Assembly: GCF_023715725.1 (NCBI RefSeq)
Contig: NZ_JAMBOT010000002.1
Location: 496,001-560,000, forward strand
Direction: 5' to 3'
From: Paenibacillus pasadenensis
Lineage (GTDB): Bacteria; Bacillota; Bacilli; Paenibacillales; Paenibacillaceae
DNA length: 64,000 bases
The notes beneath the pieces were generated by a model, which saw only the letters and a program-made list of their open reading frames with translations, had not been told where the DNA came from and made no database searches. The translations under genes were made by a program, and so were the position numbers. This document shows, piece after piece, positions 1 to 8,650 of the stretch; positions within the stretch are counted from its first letter, which is position 1; every line of letters begins with the position of its first letter.

Positions 1-120
1 ATCCGAATTCCGTTCGTTTCCGCACAAACGGATTACGATAACGAGCAGTATAAATAAGATTAAAATAACGGCACGATTAGAAACGTCCCAGCGGCTGATC
101 TTTAAAGTCAGATTATTCAT
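1..120 (-). CDS. Partial small membrane protein with YjcZ-type hydrophobic segment
   Basis: Reading leftwards from an ATG at 118-120, the frame stays open to the window edge for 40 codons, so the C-terminus is missing. The product begins MNNLTLKISRWDVSNRAV and runs into a single membrane segment, ILILFILLVIVI, followed by a polar stretch (RLCGNERNSD). The hydrophobic core is almost the same as in the proteins at 7941-8423, 19613-20029 and 62840-63019. A purine-rich stretch (GGAGTGATTAGG) precedes the ATG. It may be a membrane-anchored protein with an exported domain like the first two of those, or a short YjcZ-type protein. The function is unknown and the end cannot be seen. Confidence 0.6.
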   Translation of the reverse strand, partial: MNNLTLKISRWDVSNRAVILILFILLVIVIRLCGNERNSD

Positions 121-499
121 CCTAATCACTCCAACCATACTTGAATTACTAAGTACAGTATGAAAGAAGCAGCTAGAATGACACGGCGGCATAGCCTTAT
201 TCTCATAGATTCAGAACAGCCGTCTGACCGCCCCGCATTTCCTGACAGACCATTTTTCACGAACATCCGCAATCCAATCGTAACGCTGGCGTGCGAAACG
301 AACAAATAAAAATGTCGTAAAAATCAGGGCTGTTTGCCGCCGGAATGAAGATAATGAAAGAAAAGCCGAGAAAAATAGAGAATCGAAGAGATTAACTTCC
401 TGTTTGTTTCTTTAATCCGGCTCTAGGAATTGTTTTTGAGCTTTGGCCGGCCTTTACAGATTTAGACATCGAGGCGTAAGATTCGTCTCAAGTTAGTTG
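121..499. other. Intergenic region with no gene recognised
   Basis: This stretch separates the leftward membrane-protein gene from the rightward kdp leader. No coding frame with a ribosome site and no recognisable RNA gene is seen. It must carry the divergent promoters, but no convincing -35/-10 pair stands out. Confidence 0.5.
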
Positions 500-690
500 A
501 CTTTACAACGCTTAATTTCCAAATCAGGAAAACGGGGGAACCATATGATGCCGCCATTCCGATGTGAGAGTCGGAAGAACGGTCATCCGGGGTGAATCCT
601 GCAGTGATGGAGCCATGGCAATCCATTCTGCGGGTAGGGCGACTCTCACCGCCCGAATCCGACAGCTAACCTCGTCAGCGTGATTGAGCC
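500..690 (+). promoter_or_regulatory. ydaO/yuaA-type c-di-AMP riboswitch upstream of kdp
   Basis: The conserved ydaO blocks appear in order: GCTTAATTT, then AAATCAGGAAAACGGGGGAA, then GGGGTGAATCC, then GTAGGGCGACTCTCACCGCC, then CGAATCCGACAGCTAACCTC. These match the class known to bind cyclic di-AMP and usually to switch off potassium-uptake or cell-wall genes when the ligand is high. An intrinsic terminator follows at 761-791 and the first kdp codons lie just after it, giving the expected OFF-switch layout. The outer boundaries are approximate. Confidence 0.92.
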
Positions 691-760
691 AGAACAGGAC
701 GATGGTCTTGACAGGGCTTTAATCGGGAGAGAGGATGATGACGCTTGTGATCGCTAGCGA

Positions 761-791
761 CCACAGGGGCCGTAGCCTCTGTGGTTTTTTT
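761..791 (+). terminator. Intrinsic terminator of the riboswitch expression platform
   Basis: A ten-base stem, CCACAGGGGC pairing with GCCTCTGTGG across a short loop, is followed directly by seven T residues. It lies between the riboswitch aptamer and the kdp genes, so it is the likely regulated termination point. Confidence 0.85.
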
Positions 792-862
792 GCGCCCAAA
801 TTACGGGTTTCAGCAGCTTTTGTACCAAAAGAATTGTTCGCGGAAGGGGAAAATTTCTCTTG

Positions 863-967
863 ATGGATATAGCCATGGTCGGCCTCGTAGCCGCATTGAC
901 CGCTTGTATGCTGGGATTGCTGGCGTGGGCCGGCAAGCATGTTTCGGAAGGAAGGGAAGAGAATTGA
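863..967 (+). CDS. Small membrane peptide upstream of kdpF
   Basis: This 34-codon frame encodes one hydrophobic helix (MVGLVAALTACMLGLLAWAG) with a charged tail ending GREEN. Its TGA stop overlaps the TTG start of the KdpF-like peptide by two bases, so the two would be translationally coupled. An AAGGGGA ribosome-site candidate lies 12 bases before the ATG; a TTG at 860 in the same frame is better spaced. It resembles KdpF only in being a tiny single-span peptide, and I do not recognise a family. It could be an extra Kdp accessory peptide or a translational leader. Confidence 0.5.
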   Translation: MDIAMVGLVAALTACMLGLLAWAGKHVSEGREEN

Positions 968-1044
968 TCTGGATGCTGGGCGCGCTTATTGCCGCCGTGT
1001 TCGTCTATTTGGGTTACGTTTTGCTGCATCCGGAAAAGTTTTGA
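964..1044 (+). CDS. kdpF: KdpF, small subunit of the potassium-transporting ATPase
   Basis: A 26-residue peptide starting at TTG 964 has one membrane span with the KdpF-like pattern LGALIAAVFVYLGYVLLHPEKF; the LGY core and acidic/aromatic end resemble the E. coli peptide. KdpF is known to stabilise the KdpABC complex in the cytoplasmic membrane. It overlaps the preceding 34-codon frame and lies 69 bases before kdpA, so it is part of the kdp operon. Such short genes are often missed by gene callers; the call rests on position and pattern. Confidence 0.75.
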   Translation: MIWMLGALIAAVFVYLGYVLLHPEKF

Positions 1045-1113
1045 CCGGGGAGCATGATCCGGTAGTTAAACGCTTAATCGGAATATAGTTTGAGTACGAA
1101 GGAGCTCTCATTC

Positions 1114-2784
1114 ATGATGGCATGGATATCGATTGGAATTATGCTGCTGCTCGTCGCGCTGCTGGCACGCCCGACAGGCATGTACGTGTATAAAGCGTTC
1201 AACGGGGAACAAACACGTTTGGACAAATGGTTCGGCCCGCTGGAACGCGTCATTTACCGTCTTGGCGGCATCTCGCCTAAACAGCAAACCTGGAAAACCT
1301 ACGCGGCTTCTGTAGTTATAAGCAATGGAATGATGACCTTGCTCGTGTATCTCGTGTTTCGCCTGCAAGCGTATTTACCGCTTAATCCGAGCGGAATCGC
1401 GAACATGGAGCCTCGGTTGGCGTTTAATACCGCCATTAGTTTTATGGCCAATACAAATCTGCAGCATTACAGCGGTGAAAGCGGCCTTTCTTATTTGGCG
1501 CAAATGATCGCTATTGTGTTCATGATGTTTGTATCGCCGGCAACAGCGCTCGCTGTTGTCATCGCGATGATGCGCGGGCTCGCGGGCAAACCGCTCGGCA
1601 ACTTTTTTGTCGATCTGACCCGGTCGATAACACGCATTTTGCTGCCGATTGCATTTGTATCCGCCCTCGTATTCGTTGCGCTTGGCGTGCCTCAGACACT
1701 AGAGCCGACCGCAGTTGCGCAAACGCTGCAGGGCGGAGAACAGTCGATTGCACGCGGACCGATGGCTTCCTTTCTGGCAATTAAGGAGCTTGGCAATAAC
1801 GGTGGAGGCTTTATGGGGGCCAACTCCGCGCATCCGTTTGAAAATCCCGGTGCGCTTAGCAATATGCTGCAAATGCTGCTGATGCTGCTGATTACGACCT
1901 CCCTGCCGTTTGTATACGGAAAAATGGTTGGCAACGCCAAGCAAGGCCGGGTGCTGTTCGTCTCCATGGCCGTACTGTTTATTGTCATGCTCAGTACGTC
2001 GCTAACTGCCGAATATTCAGGCAATCCCGCGCTGAACGCGCTTGGCGCAGACAGCGGACAGGGGAGTATGGAGGGCAAGGAAACGCGGCTTGGCGTTGCG
2101 CAAACTGCGCTTTATTCCGTGGTCACAACGGCATCGGAGACGGGCGCTGTCAACGGCATGCACGACTCCCTGACTCCGATCGGAGGCATGGTGCCGCTGG
2201 TCAATATGATGCTGAACACCGTATTCGGCGGTGTAGGGGCAGGTTTTATGAATGTGCTGTTGTACGCCATGGTGGCGGTGTTCCTTTCCGGGCTCATGGT
2301 CGGACGAACGCCTGAGTTTCTGGGCAAAAAGCTGGAAGGCAAAGAGATGATGCTTATTGCCGTCACGCTGCTTGTTCATCCCGTGCTAATTCTTGTCCCG
2401 TCGGCGATTGCGCTGTTTGTTTATCCTGAAACGGTATCCAACCCGGGTTTTCACGGGTTGACGCAGGTGCTGTATGAATTCACTTCCGCGGCGGCTAACA
2501 ACGGCTCCGGATTTGAAGGGCTGGGAGACAATACGCCGTTCTGGAACATTAGCACGGGGCTCGTTATGTACCTCGGACGTTACATTTCCGTCATTACGCT
2601 GCTCGCTGTTGTCGGATCGCTTGCCGCCAAACGGAAAGTGCCCGAAACGACAGGCACCTTCCGCACCGACACCGGGCTGTTTGCGGTTGTGTTTCTCGGC
2701 ACGGCGCTGATCGTCGGCGCGCTGACGTTTTTCCCAAGCCTTGTGCTAGGACCAATTGCGGAGCAGCTGACCTTAAAACCTTGA
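1114..2784 (+). CDS. kdpA: KdpA, potassium-translocating subunit of KdpFABC
   Basis: The 556-residue product matches the usual KdpA length. It has about ten hydrophobic spans and the pore-loop signatures expected for this K+-channel-like subunit, including NTNLQHYSGE, ELGNNGGGFMGANSAHPFENP, TTASETGAVN and NNGSGFEG. KdpA selects and conducts K+ while KdpB supplies ATP hydrolysis. The ATG at 1114 was chosen because AAGGAG sits nine bases upstream; an upstream in-frame TTG at 1090 has no such site. It lies downstream of the c-di-AMP riboswitch and 31 bases before kdpB. Confidence 0.96.
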   Translation: MMAWISIGIMLLLVALLARPTGMYVYKAFNGEQTRLDKWFGPLERVIYRLGGISPKQQTWKTYAASVVISNGMMTLLVYLVFRLQAYLPLNPSGIANMEPRLAFNTAISFMANTNLQHYSGESGLSYLAQMIAIVFMMFVSPATALAVVIAMMRGLAGKPLGNFFVDLTRSITRILLPIAFVSALVFVALGVPQTLEPTAVAQTLQGGEQSIARGPMASFLAIKELGNNGGGFMGANSAHPFENPGALSNMLQMLLMLLITTSLPFVYGKMVGNAKQGRVLFVSMAVLFIVMLSTSLTAEYSGNPALNALGADSGQGSMEGKETRLGVAQTALYSVVTTASETGAVNGMHDSLTPIGGMVPLVNMMLNTVFGGVGAGFMNVLLYAMVAVFLSGLMVGRTPEFLGKKLEGKEMMLIAVTLLVHPVLILVPSAIALFVYPETVSNPGFHGLTQVLYEFTSAAANNGSGFEGLGDNTPFWNISTGLVMYLGRYISVITLLAVVGSLAAKRKVPETTGTFRTDTGLFAVVFLGTALIVGALTFFPSLVLGPIAEQLTLKP

Positions 2785-2815
2785 CGGATTAGTTAGAGAA
2801 GAGGAGACGAACTGA

Positions 2816-4837
2816 ATGAGTCATCGACAAAAAGCGCTTGGCGGCGAAATCGTCCGGCAGGCGTTGAAACAATCTGTATTTAAGCTGGATCCGCGGATTA
2901 TGATTCGCAACCCAATCATGTTTGTGGTTGAGCTCGGCTTCCTTGTTACGCTTGTGCTTGTTGCTGCACCAGATGCTTTTGGCGGCGGAACGCCGTTATG
3001 GTTTAATGCGTGCGTTGCGGCGATTCTGCTTATTACGCTGCTATTTGCGAATTTTGCGGAAGCATTGGCAGAGGGACGGGGCAAAGCTCAGGCGGATTCG
3101 CTCAAACACTCCAAACGCGACATAACCGCCTATAGGGAAGAGGGCGGGGCGCTGCGCGAGGTCCCTTCAAGCGAGCTGCGCAAAGGAGACATTGTGCAAG
3201 TAGCTGCGGGACAATGGATTCCCGGCGACGGGGAGGTTGTGGAGGGGCTTGCGTCTGTTGATGAATCCGCGATTACCGGCGAATCCGCACCTGTTATCAA
3301 AGAAGCGGGCGGCGACTTCAGCTCGGTTACCGGCGGCACAAAGGTGCTCAGCGACTGCATCCGGGTCAAAATAACAAACGATCCCGGCGAATCCTTTCTG
3401 GACCGGATGATCTCGCTTGTAGAAGGCGCCAAACGCCAGAAAACGCCGAATGAGATAGCGCTCAGCACCGTGCTGACGAGCTTGACGCTGATCTTTTTGC
3501 TCGTCGTTGTCACGCTTCCGTTTTTCGGGAATTATCTCGGCATCAAGCTGGATATTCCGATTCTTATCGCTCTGCTTGTCTGTCTCATTCCAACCACGAT
3601 CGGCGGGCTTCTGTCCGCTATTGGCATTGCCGGTATGGACCGGGTCACTCAGTTTAACGTCATTGCCATGTCCGGAAAGGCTGTTGAGGCTGCCGGCGAC
3701 ATTAATACGATCATTTTGGACAAAACGGGTACGATCACTTACGGCAACCGGATGGCTAATGAGTTTATTCCAGTCGGCGGCACCGAAGAGCAAACGGTTG
3801 CGGAATGGGCGGTCATAAGCTCGCTCAAGGACGAGACGCCTGAAGGCCGCTCCGTGCTGGAGCTGGCGAGAAAACAAGGCTTGCCCGTTCCAAGCTCCGC
3901 AGAAGGCGAATGGATTGAATTCCGGGCGGAAACCCGGATGAGCGGCATTGATTTGGCTGACGGCCGGAGCGTGCGCAAAGGCTCGGTGGATGCAGTCAAA
4001 AAATGGGTGTCCGCACAGGGCGGGGCGATTCCGTCTGATCTGGACGCACAGAGCGATGCGGTCGCTTCCGCCGGAGGCACGCCGCTTGCTGTTGCCGCTG
4101 ATGACAAAATATATGGCGTCATTTACCTGAAGGATACGGTAAAACCGGGCATGCGCGAGCGGTTCGACCAGATGCGCCAGATGGGCATCAAAACGATTAT
4201 GTGCACAGGCGACAATCCGCTGACGGCGCAGACGATTGCCCGCGAGGCGGGAGTGGACGATTTTATCGCCGAGAGCACGCCGGAGGATAAAATCGCCGTA
4301 ATTCGCCGCGAACAGGCGGCGGGCAAGCTGGTAGCGATGACAGGCGACGGCACAAATGATGCTCCGGCGCTTGCTCAAGCAGATGTCGGCATTGCGATGA
4401 ACAGCGGCACGACCGCGGCGAAGGAAGCGGCCAATATGATCGATCTCGATTCCGATCCGTCCAAAATTATCGAGGTTGTCGCCATAGGCAAACAGCTGCT
4501 CATGACACGCGGCGCGCTGACGACGTTCAGCATAGCGAACGATGTGGCCAAGTATTTTGCCATTATCCCAGCCATGTTTATGGCAGCGATCCCCCAGATG
4601 GAGGCTCTGAATATTATGCGGCTGGACTCGCCGATGTCGGCAATCTTGTCCGCACTTATTTTCAACGCGATTATTATCCCAATGTTAATTCCGCTCGCCA
4701 TGAAAGGCGTCGCTTATAAGCCACGCAGCTCGTCCAGCCTGCTGCAGCGCAATTTGCTCGTATATGGCCTGGGCGGTGTAATCGTCCCGTTTGCTGGAAT
4801 TAAGCTGATTGATCTCGTCGTGGGACTATGGGTATAA
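2816..4837 (+). CDS. kdpB: KdpB, P-type ATPase catalytic subunit
   Basis: The 673-residue protein is a P-type ATPase of normal KdpB length. The phosphorylated aspartate is D302 in [11 protein letters not shown]; the actuator motif is ITGESAPV, and the hinge motif is [17 protein letters not shown]. Membrane helices flank these cytoplasmic domains. It drives ATP-dependent high-affinity K+ uptake with KdpA, KdpC and KdpF. The ATG follows GAGGAGACGAACTGA. The gene is 25 bases from kdpC. Confidence 0.97.
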   Translation: MSHRQKALGGEIVRQALKQSVFKLDPRIMIRNPIMFVVELGFLVTLVLVAAPDAFGGGTPLWFNACVAAILLITLLFANFAEALAEGRGKAQADSLKHSKRDITAYREEGGALREVPSSELRKGDIVQVAAGQWIPGDGEVVEGLASVDESAITGESAPVIKEAGGDFSSVTGGTKVLSDCIRVKITNDPGESFLDRMISLVEGAKRQKTPNEIALSTVLTSLTLIFLLVVVTLPFFGNYLGIKLDIPILIALLVCLIPTTIGGLLSAIGIAGMDRVTQFNVIAMSGKAVEAAGDINTIILDKTGTITYGNRMANEFIPVGGTEEQTVAEWAVISSLKDETPEGRSVLELARKQGLPVPSSAEGEWIEFRAETRMSGIDLADGRSVRKGSVDAVKKWVSAQGGAIPSDLDAQSDAVASAGGTPLAVAADDKIYGVIYLKDTVKPGMRERFDQMRQMGIKTIMCTGDNPLTAQTIAREAGVDDFIAESTPEDKIAVIRREQAAGKLVAMTGDGTNDAPALAQADVGIAMNSGTTAAKEAANMIDLDSDPSKIIEVVAIGKQLLMTRGALTTFSIANDVAKYFAIIPAMFMAAIPQMEALNIMRLDSPMSAILSALIFNAIIIPMLIPLAMKGVAYKPRSSSSLLQRNLLVYGLGGVIVPFAGIKLIDLVVGLWV

Positions 4838-4862
4838 ACCTGTTCGGAAAGGAAGCAGCTCT

Positions 4863-5438
4863 ATGAAATCAATTGTAATGGGAAGCCTGCGGCTCGGCCT
4901 TGTGCTGATGGCGCTTTGCGGAGTGTTATACAATGCGGCGGTAACCGGAATCGCGGGAGCGATTTTGCCAAAACAGGCGGAAGGAAGCTTAATATACGAT
5001 ACAAAGGGCCGCATTGTCGGCTCGGAGCTTATTGGCCAAAATTTCACCGATCCGCAGTGGTTCCACGGCCGGATTTCAAGCATTGAGTACAATGGAGCCG
5101 GTTCCGGCACGCCAAACTATTCACCATCCAACCCAGACTTGCTGGCCCGTGTGCAGCAATCGATTCAGGATTGGCGGACCAACAATCCGGAGGTGCCTGT
5201 AGATCGGCTGCCACTCGACCTCATCACTAACTCGGGCTCCGGGCTTGATCCGCAAATCAGCCCCGCTGGAGCAAAAGCACAAATTCCCCGCATTAGAAGC
5301 TTAACGGGAATTCCTGCCGAACAGCTGGAGAAGCTGGTCGAAGAGTTCACGTTGCCACGGCAGCTCGGCATTTTCGGGGAACCGGGAGTTCATGTGCTGA
5401 AGCTTAATTTGGCATTGCAAAAGCTTGTGCAGCAATAA
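4863..5438 (+). CDS. kdpC: KdpC, accessory subunit of the potassium ATPase
   Basis: This 191-residue protein has one N-terminal membrane helix, then the KdpC periphery domain with the typical WFHGRISS, NSGSGLDPQISPAGA and FTLPRQLGIFGEPGVHVL-type blocks. KdpC is thought to raise the ATP affinity of KdpB. The ATG at 4863 is preceded by GGAAAGGAAGCAGCTCT, which is better than an upstream in-frame start inside the end of kdpB. Confidence 0.96.
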   Translation: MKSIVMGSLRLGLVLMALCGVLYNAAVTGIAGAILPKQAEGSLIYDTKGRIVGSELIGQNFTDPQWFHGRISSIEYNGAGSGTPNYSPSNPDLLARVQQSIQDWRTNNPEVPVDRLPLDLITNSGSGLDPQISPAGAKAQIPRIRSLTGIPAEQLEKLVEEFTLPRQLGIFGEPGVHVLKLNLALQKLVQQ

Positions 5439-5447
5439 GGCGAATGA

Positions 5448-5475
5448 CCCGCCGCATCTTTCGGGATGCGGCGGG
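5448..5475 (+). other. Perfect 11-bp hairpin between kdpC and the KdpD-like gene
   Basis: CCCGCCGCATC pairs exactly with GATGCGGCGGG across the six-base loop TTTCGG. No T run follows, so it is not a classical terminator. Its place between the pump genes and the sensor gene suggests an mRNA processing or 3'-end stabilising structure that sets their ratio, which is inference. Confidence 0.7.
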
Positions 5476-5501
5476 CATTGCCATGTCAGGGGGAGTCAGC
5501 C

Positions 5502-7844
5502 ATGAGCATCGAGCCGTTCAGACGCAAATCGGCGGAGGAAATACTTGCTTCCATCATGAAGCTGCATCGCGGCAGATTGACAATTTTAATTGGCGCTTTC
5601 AGCGGCTCCGGCAAAACGTACCATATGCTGAGCGAAGGGCATGAGCTGCGCAGGCAAGGGCTGGACACGGTAATCGGCGCGCTGAACGGCGCAGAGAGCG
5701 CGGAGACCGTCTCGCAAATCGGAGATTTGGAGTCAGTGCCTGGCATCGACTGGAGCACTCAGGAAACATCCGGCACGGATCTGGATCTGGGCCGGATGCT
5801 GGAACGGAATCCCGAGGTTGCGCTTATTGACGATCTGGCGCACCGCAATCGGGATTGGGCTCGAATGCCGACCCGCCTGCAGGAGATCGAGGCGCTGCTC
5901 GCGAAGGGCATCAGCGTCATTACGACGGTGAACATTTACGAGATAGAAGGCGCAGCGGAGATGGCTCGCAGCTGGACAGGCGTAAATGTGCCTCATCCGG
6001 TTCCTGCACATGTGCTGGAGCTTGCCGACGAAGTGCGGCTCATCGACGTAACGCCGGAAACGCTGCTAGAGCGGGCGGCGGAAGGCCGGCTGGCGCAGCC
6101 GCCGGAATGGCTGCATCGCGGCAATATGGCTCGGCTGCGGGAGCTGGCTCTGCGTTTATTAGCGGAGGATGTGAACGAAACGCTGGAGAAACATCGAGAG
6201 GAGCTTGGCCTGTACGGTACTTCCGGCATTGCGGAGCGTATTCTCGTTTCGGTGCAGTATCATTGGAACGGCTCCATTCTTGTGCGGCGCGGGCAGCAGG
6301 TTGCCAAGCGGCTGGGCGGCGAGCTTAACATCGTATCGTTTAACATAGCCGGACGACGACTGGCCGGGGAAGCGGAGGCGTTCCGCAAATCGCTTCTTTT
6401 GCTGACGAAAAAAGTTGGGGGCAGCTTTGAGGAGCTGCCGATCCGCCACCGGCGGCAGCTGCCGTCGAGGCTGATGGGATATGCCGTGCAGCAGAAGGCG
6501 ACCCGCATCGTGCTGGGACACTCCCGGCAAAGCCTGTGGCAGGATATTTGGAAAGGATCTGTCGTCAACAGACTGCTGAAAATAACGCGCAACATCGATC
6601 TGCTTTTTGTTGCTGATCGGGCTCATTCAGAGGGCGAACGGATTCTGCCGGCGCATACTCCGAGCCGCAAGCCCAACAAGCGGTACCGTCGCCTGACGGA
6701 GCATGAAATACGCGAGCAGATTGGGCAAATCCGCAGAGGCAGCTTCAAAATCTATATTGGGGCGGCGCCGGGTGTCGGCAAAACCTATACGATGCTGCGG
6801 GAAGGGAACGAGCTGCTGAAAAAAGGCGTTAAGGTTGTGGTCGGACTGCTGGAGACGCATGGCAGGGCGGATACAATGGCTCAGCTGGGCTTGCTCAGGA
6901 CGGTGCCGCGATTGCAAACGAAGTACAGAGGCGCTTTGCTGGAGGAAATGGACGTTGAGGCCATTTTGCAGGAAAAGCCGGAGGTTGTGCTTGTGGATGA
7001 GCTGGCGCATACGAATATTCCCGGCAGTCTCCGCAAAAAACGGTATGAAGATGTGCTTGTCCTCTTGGAGGCCGGTATTTCCGTCATTTCAACGATGAAT
7101 GTACAGCATTTGGAAAGCTTAAACGATGCGGTTGAGCAGATTGCCGGAATTGTCGTCAGAGAGACGGTGCCGGACCGGATTTTGCGGGAGGCTGACGAGG
7201 TTCAGCTTATCGATGTGTCGCCAAGGGCGCTGCAGGAGCGGATGAAAGCGGGAAAAATATATGCTGCCGACAAAGTGGAGCAGGCGCTGGGACGCTTTTT
7301 CAAGCTTGGAAATTTGATCGCGCTTCGCGAACTTGCGTTGCGGGAGCTGGCCGACGATGTGGACGAACGGCTGGAGTCATGGGACCGGAGGGATTCTCTG
7401 CGCGGCCCTTGGCGTAGGGAGGAGGTCATTTTTGTCGCGGTAACGGCCGGACCGAGCGCCGAACGGCTTATCCGCCGCGGCTTCCGTATTGCTTATCGGC
7501 TGAAGGCGGATTGGTACGTTATTTTTGTGCAAAAAGGAGAAACGGAGGGCGAACACAGCGAAGCAAGGCTGGATAAGCTTCAACAGCTTGCCGAGCGGCT
7601 GGGCGGATCGTTCCTGATTTTGCCTCGGTCCGCAGGCGAGACGCCGGCTGCAGCTCTGCTTGGCTGCGCCATGCAAAAAAAAGCAACCCAAATCATTGTC
7701 GGACAGCCCGGGAGAATCGGCTTGCTGCAGCCAAGGCAGCGGGCATTTGTACCCGCCTTGCTGCGGAGCGCAAGGCATCTGGATGTGCTGGTCGTTGCCG
7801 ATTACGATCCGGTTCGCTCCAAGCCTGAACCTGGCGAAGCTTAA
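5502..7844 (+). CDS. kdpD: Tandem-duplicated KdpD sensory module without kinase
   Basis: The 780-residue soluble protein contains two complete copies of the KdpD N-terminal half, each a KdpD P-loop domain followed by a universal-stress-like domain. Copy 1 has Walker A GAFSGSGKT (31-39) and Walker B-like ALIDDLAH (107-114). Copy 2 has canonical GAAPGVGKT (420-428) and VLVDELAHTN (496-505). The stress-like domains lie at about 250-370 and 640-770. There is no membrane segment, GAF, HisKA or ATPase domain; those are in the separate gene at 41799-43337. Copy 1 has diverged more, having lost the conserved AHTN and NVQHLE-type residues (HRNR and NIYEIE instead). The ATG at 5502 follows GGGGGAG. In standard KdpD this half senses K+ or c-di-AMP and modulates the kinase; here it would have to act in trans. 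Confidence 0.9.
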   Translation: MSIEPFRRKSAEEILASIMKLHRGRLTILIGAFSGSGKTYHMLSEGHELRRQGLDTVIGALNGAESAETVSQIGDLESVPGIDWSTQETSGTDLDLGRMLERNPEVALIDDLAHRNRDWARMPTRLQEIEALLAKGISVITTVNIYEIEGAAEMARSWTGVNVPHPVPAHVLELADEVRLIDVTPETLLERAAEGRLAQPPEWLHRGNMARLRELALRLLAEDVNETLEKHREELGLYGTSGIAERILVSVQYHWNGSILVRRGQQVAKRLGGELNIVSFNIAGRRLAGEAEAFRKSLLLLTKKVGGSFEELPIRHRRQLPSRLMGYAVQQKATRIVLGHSRQSLWQDIWKGSVVNRLLKITRNIDLLFVADRAHSEGERILPAHTPSRKPNKRYRRLTEHEIREQIGQIRRGSFKIYIGAAPGVGKTYTMLREGNELLKKGVKVVVGLLETHGRADTMAQLGLLRTVPRLQTKYRGALLEEMDVEAILQEKPEVVLVDELAHTNIPGSLRKKRYEDVLVLLEAGISVISTMNVQHLESLNDAVEQIAGIVVRETVPDRILREADEVQLIDVSPRALQERMKAGKIYAADKVEQALGRFFKLGNLIALRELALRELADDVDERLESWDRRDSLRGPWRREEVIFVAVTAGPSAERLIRRGFRIAYRLKADWYVIFVQKGETEGEHSEARLDKLQQLAERLGGSFLILPRSAGETPAAALLGCAMQKKATQIIVGQPGRIGLLQPRQRAFVPALLRSARHLDVLVVADYDPVRSKPEPGEA

Positions 7845-7860
7845 TAAACAGAATAGGTAA

Positions 7861-7896
7861 AAAACGAGCCCGGAGCATCTTCTCCAGGGCTCGTTT
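7861..7896. terminator. Bidirectional terminator between kdp and the small membrane gene
   Basis: AAACGAGCCC pairs with GGGCTCGTTT with an inner GGAG/CTCC stem. Read leftwards it is followed by six T residues, ending the 7941-8423 gene; read rightwards the T tract is short, so termination of kdp is weaker. Confidence 0.75.
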
Positions 7897-7940
7897 AGCG
7901 TTTGCAGCTAACTGATTTTCTGAAATATGCCACCGATTCT

Positions 7941-8423
7941 TTATTTATTTGTAAACGTTACGGTTGTGCCGCTTATAGCGAGCTTGATTGGAGTGTCTAA
8001 GTTTACGATGTCAAAAAAGTTAGTACCCAAAATCTGGCCATTCACCACCATTGTTATTCTAATTTCTTCAACGGATTTCCCATCTTGATTCAAAATATTC
8101 CAAAAAGTGTTACAACGATTGATGTCAGGAAATGATTTTTTAACTGCAAAGGAGGCCGAACCGCCATTGGCGGCAATTATGGAAGGAGCAGCCGTTTCAC
8201 AACCGGCCCCGTTTTGAGCATTCAACCTAAACGGATAGCTTGAGTTGTTTATTATCGTAAAGATTACGGATAGGGGGCCAATTTGCGGGTCATCATATGC
8301 CGCCGAAGGCTGGCTAAAGACGGAAACGGCTATAACCAGAAGTATAAACAGGATAACAATGATGCCTGGACCGGAACTGGGGCGGTTGCTGCTGTTCGTT
8401 ACTTCTTTCCCAATAGGTTGCAT
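7941..8423 (-). CDS. Membrane-anchored protein with YjcZ-type segment and exported beta-rich domain
   Basis: The 160-residue protein has a 20-residue polar N-terminus, one membrane segment (IIVILFILLVIAVSVF) close to the YjcZ hydrophobic core, and a roughly 120-residue exported domain rich in Ile, Val, Asn and Thr. The domain includes NNSSYPFRLNAQNG and IIAANGGSASFAV, which resemble NNTGYNLTLTDKNN and VIPPNSSYNFEV in the protein at 19613-20029, so the two are probably paralogues. Two cysteines (GAGCETAA and NRCNTFW) could form a disulfide. A GGAAGAATGGG site precedes the ATG. No known family is recognised; a spore or cell-surface role is a guess based on the YjcZ-like segment. Confidence 0.75.
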   Translation of the reverse strand: MQPIGKEVTNSSNRPSSGPGIIVILFILLVIAVSVFSQPSAAYDDPQIGPLSVIFTIINNSSYPFRLNAQNGAGCETAAPSIIAANGGSASFAVKKSFPDINRCNTFWNILNQDGKSVEEIRITMVVNGQILGTNFFDIVNLDTPIKLAISGTTVTFTNK

Positions 8424-8515
8424 CCCATTCTTCCTTTCCTTTAAAACTAATCATGGAGTTGTTCATACTAGGTTATGAGAAACACAAAAATAGGGAACGG
8501 TATATACTCGGAAAA

Positions 8516-8615
8516 TTTGCGCACACCTTGCTTCCGCAAGAAACAAGGATTTTTTCGGCAACTATATTGACGGATCATCATTTTTTGCGTAAATTAAAGA
8601 TAGAATTTGCGCAAA
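8516..8615 (+). promoter_or_regulatory. ABC-operon promoter with three TTGCGCAA-type operators
   Basis: A sigma-A-like promoter is TTGACG at 8567-8572, a 17-base spacer, and TAAATT at 8590-8595. Palindromic elements lie at 8516-8523 (TTTGCGCA), 8585-8592 (TTGCGTAA, overlapping the -10) and 8606-8615 (TTTGCGCAAA, just downstream of the start). The last two are 22 bp apart, two helical turns. The same palindrome lies at the LacI gene and two beta-helix genes, with the central CG typical of LacI-family operators. Confidence 0.65.
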
Positions 8616-8650
8616 CGAACTGGCCCGATTCGTAAAGGAGAGAGAGGATA

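Noticed and set aside
1090..1113. TTG start for KdpA at 1090
   Set aside because: AAGGAG lies inside this stretch and is properly spaced for ATG 1114, which also gives the normal KdpA N-terminus.
3167..4378. A 403-codon minus-strand frame opposite kdpB
   Set aside because: It is a shadow of the codon bias of kdpB; it has no recognisable domain or ribosome site, and KdpB motifs are intact on the plus strand.
8453..8635. A 60-codon plus-strand frame before the ABC operon
   Set aside because: It lies over the promoter and operators, has no ribosome site and shows no protein-like pattern.
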